Source of the DNA: an uncultured Clostridia bacterium
GTDB taxonomy: Bacteria; Bacillota; Clostridia; TANB77; CAG-508
Length of the DNA: 8,762 nucleotides
Direction of reading: 5' to 3'
NCBI GenBank assembly: GCA_949118805.1
Contig: CASAUJ010000049.1
Span: forward strand, 1 to 8,762
Below are positions 5,325 through 8,762 of the stretch, one piece after another. The position numbers and the translations under genes are program-made. The notes under the pieces were generated by a model, which worked only from the letters and a program-made list of their open reading frames with translations, ran no database searches and had not been told where the DNA came from. Position 1 is the first letter of the stretch; every line of letters starts with the position of its first letter.

Positions 5325-5353
5325 ACGACAAAAAGAATTATTTATTTTATGAT
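5325..5353 (+). promoter_or_regulatory. Promoter of the ABC transporter genes
   Basis: ACGACA (5325-5330, 4 of 6) and TATGAT (5348-5353, 5 of 6) are separated by 17 nt, 10 bp downstream of the last TGTAA half-site. The weak -35 fits an activator-dependent promoter. The leader would be about 15 nt. Confidence 0.5.
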
Positions 5354-5374
5354 GATTGTGAAAGGAGTTATATT

Positions 5375-6142
5375 ATGGAACCAATTTTAAAAATTGATAA
5401 AATTGAAAAATATTATGGTAGTAGGTCATCACTAACCAAAGCGATTGATAATCTATCATTTTCTGTAGAGAAAGGGGAATTTGTCGCGATTATGGGAGCA
5501 AGTGGAAGTGGGAAAACGACCCTTCTGAATTGCATTTCTACCATAGACCGAGTAACAAGTGGTCATATTTATGTAGGGGGTGAAGATATTACAAAATTAA
5601 AGGGTTCTTCTTTAAATCGCTTTAGAAGAGAAGAACTAGGATTTATCTTTCAAGATTTTAATTTACTAGATACTTTGACTGCCTATGAAAATATTGCTTT
5701 AGCGCTCTCTATTCAAAATGTGAAAGTAAAAGAAATTGATGCACGCATTAAAAAAGCTGCAGAAGAATTAGATATCAAAAATGTGTTAAATAAATATCCC
5801 TATCAAATGAGCGGAGGACAAAAGCAACGAGTCGCGTCTGCTAGAGCAATCATCACGAATCCAAAACTTGTATTAGCAGATGAACCAACAGGAGCTCTTG
5901 ATTCAAAATCTGCAAAAATGTTATTGGAAAGATTTAATCACTTAAATGCAGCTTTAGATGCCACCATTTTGATGGTTACTCATGATGCTTTTACAGCAAG
6001 TTATGCAAAAAGAGTTATTTTTATAAAAGATGGTAAAATATTTCATGAAATAGAAAAAGGAAGCGATTCAAGAAAAGAGTTTTTTGACAAGATTATTGAT
6101 GTAGTAACTCTCCTTGGAGGGGATTTAAATGATGCTCTTTAA
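5375..6142 (+). CDS. ABC transporter ATP-binding protein, BceA/YxdL-like
   Basis: This 255-residue nucleotide-binding subunit is of the MacB/BceA class. Walker A is GASGSGKTT (41-49), the Q-loop FQDFNLLDTLTAYENI starts at Phe92-Gln93, the signature is MSGGQKQR (145-152), Walker B is LVLADEP (165-171), followed by the D-loop GALD, and the switch His is His203 (VTHD). All catalytic residues are present. It should hydrolyse ATP on the cytoplasmic face of the permease encoded next, powering removal of peptide antibiotics from lipid targets and signalling to the kinase. That role comes from the BceAB family, not from this sequence. AAAGGAG (5361-5367) lies 7 nt before the ATG. The last codons overlap the permease gene by 14 nt, and GGAGGGG near the 3' end (6116-6122) is the ribosome site for the permease. 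Confidence 0.95.
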   Translation: MEPILKIDKIEKYYGSRSSLTKAIDNLSFSVEKGEFVAIMGASGSGKTTLLNCISTIDRVTSGHIYVGGEDITKLKGSSLNRFRREELGFIFQDFNLLDTLTAYENIALALSIQNVKVKEIDARIKKAAEELDIKNVLNKYPYQMSGGQKQRVASARAIITNPKLVLADEPTGALDSKSAKMLLERFNHLNAALDATILMVTHDAFTASYAKRVIFIKDGKIFHEIEKGSDSRKEFFDKIIDVVTLLGGDLNDAL

Positions 6143-8198
6143 ATTATCACTTAAAAATATTAAAAAAAGTTTTAAAGATTATGCCATCTATTTTTTCACG
6201 CTCATTCTTGGAGTTGCTATCTTTTATGTTTTTAATGCGATTGATAGTCAAACAATACTACTAGATGTAACAAGAGACACAAGAGAACTTATAAAATTAA
6301 TGATTAATATGTTATCTGGAGTGAGTGTATTTGTTTCTTTCATTCTAGGTTTTCTAATTATTTATGCTTCTAGATTTTTAATGAAACGAAGAAATAAAGA
6401 ATTTGGTATTTATTTGACACTTGGAATGAGTAAGCGAAAAATTTCTATGATTTTATTTTTTGAAACATTTTTCATTGGATTATTATCCTTGATAGTTGGT
6501 TTAGTGGTAGGTGTTTTCATTTCTCAATTTATGAGTTTGTTAGTAGCAAATATGTTTGAAGCGGACTTAACTGAGTTTACTTTTACATTTTCTAATAGTG
6601 CTTGTATTAAAACTTTAATTTACTTTGGAATTATGTATCTTCTTGTGATGATATTCAATACGATTAATGTTAGTAAGTGTAAATTAATTGATTTATTGCA
6701 TGGAAGTAAAAGAAGTGAACAAGTGAAACTCAAAAATCCAATTTTCTGTACTTTATTATTTATGGTTGGTGCTAGTATGTTAGGGTATGCTTATTATCTT
6801 GTTACGATAGGATTTGAAGAACTATCCAATGCATCAGATATCTTTTTGCCAATTATTTTAGGAACACTTTCTACGTTTTTGATATTTTGGTCTTTATCTG
6901 GTTTACTTTTGATACTTGTTACACACATGAAAAAATTCTACTATAAAGCTTTGAATAGTTTCACATTAAGACAAATTAGTAGCAAAATTAATACTACTGT
7001 ATTTTCCATGTCGATTATTTGCTTGATGCTATTTATTACCATTTGTGTTTTGTCTTCTGCTTTATCCATTAAAAATTCTATGACAGCAAATCTAAAAACT
7101 TTGGTACCAATGGATGTTCAATTTACGAAAACTCGTTATCTTAGAGAAGAACAGGTAGAGGGTTCTACAAGATATGACCCAAATATGATTGCTGATTCTA
7201 ATATTTCTTTACGAGAAACATTGACATTTTTAGATTTTGATATTGAAACAAATTTGAAAGAGATTGTGGAACTAGATATTTATGATATTGGGTTAACGCT
7301 TCAAGATACATTAGGAAGTTATTATGAGGAGGTTTATAAAAAATTTCCATTTATGACTTATGATACAGAAGAATATTTTATAAAATTGAGCGATTATAAT
7401 CGTATGGCACGTCTTTTTGGACTAGAAGAGTATACATTAAAAGATAATGAGTACATTATAGTGGCCGATTATAAAGAATTAGCAGCAATACGAAATGAAG
7501 CATTAAAAAGGAATATTCCAATTGTGATAAAAAATGAGAAATATTATCCCAAATATGAAAAATGTAAAGATGGGTTTTTGTTTATGAATAGTACTCATTC
7601 AAATTCTGGTTTCTTTGTTTTACCAGATAAAGCTCTAAATGAAGAAAGAATATCGATTAGTATGATGAGTGCGAATTATAAAGCAAATGGAGAAGTAGAA
7701 AAAAAGCAGATTGAAGAACGTATCACGACAGAGTTAGAAAATCATCCATATTCTCTTATGACAACTTTAAAAGGAAGTACCAAGATAAAGTTATATGAAA
7801 CAAGTGTTGGATTAGGAGCTATGGTAACTTTTATTGGACTTTATTTAGGGATTATTTTTTTAATTAGTAGTGCAGCAATACTTGCATTAAAAGAATTATC
7901 AGAAAGTACAGATAATAAAGAACGCTTTATATGTTTAAAAAGAATTGGAGTAGATGAAAAAATGCTTCATCAAGCATTGTTTAGACAAATTGGTATTTTC
8001 TTCTTATTTCCGTTAGTACTTGCTATGATACATTCAATCTTTGGAATCTTATTCTGTAATCGTCTGTTATCTGTATTTGGAAGTGATGAATTGTTGCCAT
8101 CTATTATTATGACTGCTATATTTATGATTGCCATTTATGGAGGATATTTTATGCTTACTTATTTTTGCAGTAAAAATATGATTCGAGAAAAAATATGA
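6129..8198 (+). CDS. ABC transporter permease with large extracellular domain, BceB/YxdM-like
   Basis: The 689-residue protein has the ten-helix layout of BceB: helices at about 17-37, 63-84, 106-134, 160-180, 204-226, 237-266, 290-313, 561-587, 618-645 and 657-680. An extracellular domain of about 245 residues lies between helices 7 and 8. FtsX-type motifs are visible: the segment MKRRNKEFGIYLTLGMSKRK (85-104) and the second-half counterpart NKERFICLKRIGVDEKML (596-613). In BceAB systems this domain detects the peptide-lipid complex, and the permease transmits transport flux to the two-helix kinase. Peptide specificity cannot be predicted. Two ATGs in tandem (6129 and 6132) both fit the ribosome site GGAGGGG. 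The former is kept. The gene overlaps the ATPase by 14 nt. The stop codon is a real TGA at 8196-8198, since the frame closes again a few codons later. Confidence 0.93.
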   Translation: MMLFKLSLKNIKKSFKDYAIYFFTLILGVAIFYVFNAIDSQTILLDVTRDTRELIKLMINMLSGVSVFVSFILGFLIIYASRFLMKRRNKEFGIYLTLGMSKRKISMILFFETFFIGLLSLIVGLVVGVFISQFMSLLVANMFEADLTEFTFTFSNSACIKTLIYFGIMYLLVMIFNTINVSKCKLIDLLHGSKRSEQVKLKNPIFCTLLFMVGASMLGYAYYLVTIGFEELSNASDIFLPIILGTLSTFLIFWSLSGLLLILVTHMKKFYYKALNSFTLRQISSKINTTVFSMSIICLMLFITICVLSSALSIKNSMTANLKTLVPMDVQFTKTRYLREEQVEGSTRYDPNMIADSNISLRETLTFLDFDIETNLKEIVELDIYDIGLTLQDTLGSYYEEVYKKFPFMTYDTEEYFIKLSDYNRMARLFGLEEYTLKDNEYIIVADYKELAAIRNEALKRNIPIVIKNEKYYPKYEKCKDGFLFMNSTHSNSGFFVLPDKALNEERISISMMSANYKANGEVEKKQIEERITTELENHPYSLMTTLKGSTKIKLYETSVGLGAMVTFIGLYLGIIFLISSAAILALKELSESTDNKERFICLKRIGVDEKMLHQALFRQIGIFFLFPLVLAMIHSIFGILFCNRLLSVFGSDELLPSIIMTAIFMIAIYGGYFMLTYFCSKNMIREKI

Positions 8199-8211
8199 TA
8201 TTTTTCATATT
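8192..8211 (+). other. Weak hairpin spanning the permease stop codon
   Basis: AATATGA (8192-8198) pairs with TCATATT (8205-8211) around a 6-nt loop. It has only one G-C pair and no T-run after it, so it is a poor terminator. It could mark a translational or RNA-processing boundary before the small membrane peptide gene. Confidence 0.3.
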
Positions 8212-8217
8212 GAGGAA
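8212..8217 (+). promoter_or_regulatory. Ribosome binding site of the 29-residue peptide gene
   Basis: GAGGAA lies 10 nt before the GTG at 8228. It sits in the short permease-yxeA gap where no other start uses it, supporting translation of the small frame. Confidence 0.5.
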
Positions 8218-8227
8218 ATAAATAGAA

Positions 8228-8317
8228 GTGATAAAAGATTTTTGGCTACCAGTTTTGGGTCCGTTTATATTACTATTTTTATTATTTTTAGTAATTGCAG
8301 AGTTTAGAAAGAAGTGA
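8228..8317 (+). CDS. Small single-helix membrane peptide (29 residues) in the resistance operon
   Basis: A GTG-initiated frame of 29 codons plus TGA fills the gap between permease and yxeA almost exactly (29 nt after the permease, 3 nt before yxeA). The product starts MIKDFWLPVLGPF, continues as an uninterrupted hydrophobic helix (about Phe5-Ala25), and ends with the charged tail EFRKK. A short helix with a basic cytoplasmic end suggests a single-pass membrane protein with its N-terminus outside. I do not recognise a family. By context it may be an accessory subunit of the ABC transporter or kinase, comparable in concept to the small VraH protein linked to VraFG, though no sequence relation is claimed. 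A GAGGAA ribosome site 10 nt upstream supports translation. Frames this short also arise by chance in AT-rich DNA, but the packing and the membrane-peptide character argue for a gene. Confidence 0.6.
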   Translation: MIKDFWLPVLGPFILLFLLFLVIAEFRKK

Positions 8318-8320
8318 AGT

Positions 8321-8644
8321 ATGAAAGAAAAGTTTGTAATTATAGTGGGAACTATTTTGTTTATTGTTCTTTGTGGTTGTTTATTTTTCTATATGGAAAG
8401 TTATGATAAACTTTACTATACAAGAGTTGATAATATGAAGATTGAAAAGTTATCAGCAAAGGAATATGAATATGAATTAGTTTCTTATGATGAAAAGGGC
8501 AAGAAAAAGAATTTAAAATTTAAAACGAATAGAGAGCTTAGAGATACTGCTTTTCTAGAATTGGAAGTACGAATTTTGGGTGTTCATTCGTGGAGAGAAG
8601 TAGAGTATGAAGAACTTCCTAAAAAAGTCCAAGAAAAGTATTGA
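8321..8644 (+). CDS. yxeA: YxeA-family protein (DUF1093)
   Basis: This 107-residue protein has an N-terminal membrane or signal segment (about 4-25) followed by a small extracytoplasmic domain. The family pattern is clear: YDKLYYTRVD (28-37), YEYELVSYDEKGKKKNLKF (49-67), LRDTAFLELEV (73-83), GVHSWREVEYEELP (87-100). Cys20 follows LCG, so a lipoprotein cleavage site is conceivable, though Cys at the -2 position is atypical. YxeA is the last gene of the yxdJKLM-yxeA operon in Bacillus subtilis. Its molecular function is not established to my knowledge. Its position outside the membrane beside a BceAB-type transporter suggests an accessory role in peptide sensing or resistance. The ATG follows the small peptide gene by 3 nt with GAAGTGA as a modest ribosome site, so coupling to the peptide gene is likely. 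The length is normal for the family and an intrinsic terminator follows. Confidence 0.85.
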   Translation: MKEKFVIIVGTILFIVLCGCLFFYMESYDKLYYTRVDNMKIEKLSAKEYEYELVSYDEKGKKKNLKFKTNRELRDTAFLELEVRILGVHSWREVEYEELPKKVQEKY

Positions 8645-8650
8645 TGATAA

Positions 8651-8678
8651 GAACAGATTTTTGTATCTGTTTTTTTTA
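8651..8678 (+). terminator. Intrinsic terminator ending the resistance operon
   Basis: AACAGAT (8652-8658) pairs with ATCTGTT (8665-8671) around a 6-nt loop. Eight T (8670-8677) follow or close the stem. It starts 7 nt after the yxeA stop codon. Confidence 0.75.
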
Positions 8679-8753
8679 TTTATAAGGAATTTATAATACT
8701 TTTGTAGAAAGATATAAGTAAAGAGGAAGAATTTTTTTAACATATAAGATATA

Positions 8754-8759
8754 TTGACA
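8754..8759 (+). promoter_or_regulatory. Possible -35 box of the next gene at the window edge
   Basis: A perfect TTGACA lies four bases from the window end, downstream of the operon terminator. The matching -10 would lie outside, so it cannot be confirmed. The rest of 8679-8762 is AT-rich and holds nothing else I can support. Confidence 0.25.
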
Positions 8760-8762
8760 AAC

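Noticed and set aside
8196..8198. TGA read as tryptophan, extending the permease
   Set aside because: Trp is encoded by TGG throughout and the frame meets another TGA after four codons. Normal termination fits.
8692..8697. TATAAT after the final terminator as a promoter -10
   Set aside because: No -35 at a suitable distance and no start codon with a ribosome site follows within the window. A chance match is likely in such AT-rich DNA.
8555..8743. Minus-strand frame of 62 codons at the right end
   Set aside because: It runs over the yxeA end and terminator. Its Phe/Lys-rich product reflects A/T runs, with no start signals.
1..8762. CRISPR array, insertion sequence, phage or tRNA/rRNA genes
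   Set aside because: No spaced repeats, transposase motifs, terminal inverted repeats or structured-RNA signatures were seen. Genes occupy nearly the whole window.

Overview
This 8.8 kb window is AT-rich (roughly 30% G+C by eye). All genes lie on the plus strand, are short-spaced, and carry AAAGGAGG-type ribosome binding sites and intrinsic terminators. This points to a low-GC Bacillota chromosome. The flavin reductase-rubredoxin protein and the Bce/Yxd-type peptide-resistance module suggest an anaerobic or microaerophilic Firmicute, such as a gut Bacilli, Erysipelotrichia or Clostridia member. The species cannot be named from the sequence. TGA is used as a stop codon and TGG as Trp, so the code is standard. 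I see no tRNA, rRNA, CRISPR array, insertion sequence or phage gene.

Left part (1-2023). The C-terminal end of an unidentified membrane protein (2-112) is followed by a 12-helix MFS-type transporter (138-1364). Next comes a separately transcribed flavin reductase/rubredoxin fusion (1417-2013) whose terminator hairpin folds over its own stop codon.

Middle (2031-3547). A compact three-gene operon encodes an ASCH-domain protein, a protein joining the N-terminal domain of long YjbR proteins to an EVE-like domain, and a stand-alone MetG-C/EMAP-type tRNA-binding OB-fold protein. The genes are separated by 1 nt or overlap by 1 nt, and an intrinsic terminator closes the unit. ASCH and EVE are both PUA-superfamily folds, so three putative RNA or modified-base binding proteins appear to be made together. 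No such operon is known to me as a described system, and this is the most open biological question in the window.

Right part (3549-8678). A complete antimicrobial-peptide sensing and detoxification module has the same gene order as Bacillus subtilis yxdJKLM-yxeA: OmpR-type response regulator, BceS-type intramembrane-sensing kinase, ABC ATPase, BceB-type permease, then a YxeA-family protein. A previously uncounted 29-codon single-helix membrane peptide gene (8228-8317) sits between permease and yxeA. Two nearly identical operators, TTACAATTTTGTAA (3549-3562) and TTACAGTTTTGTAA (5290-5303), lie upstream of the regulator gene and of the ABC genes. They fit the TNACA-N4-TGTAA pattern I recall for BceR-like regulators and suggest that the phosphorylated regulator controls both units. 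A terminator (8651-8678) ends the module, and a TTGACA box at the right edge may belong to the next gene.
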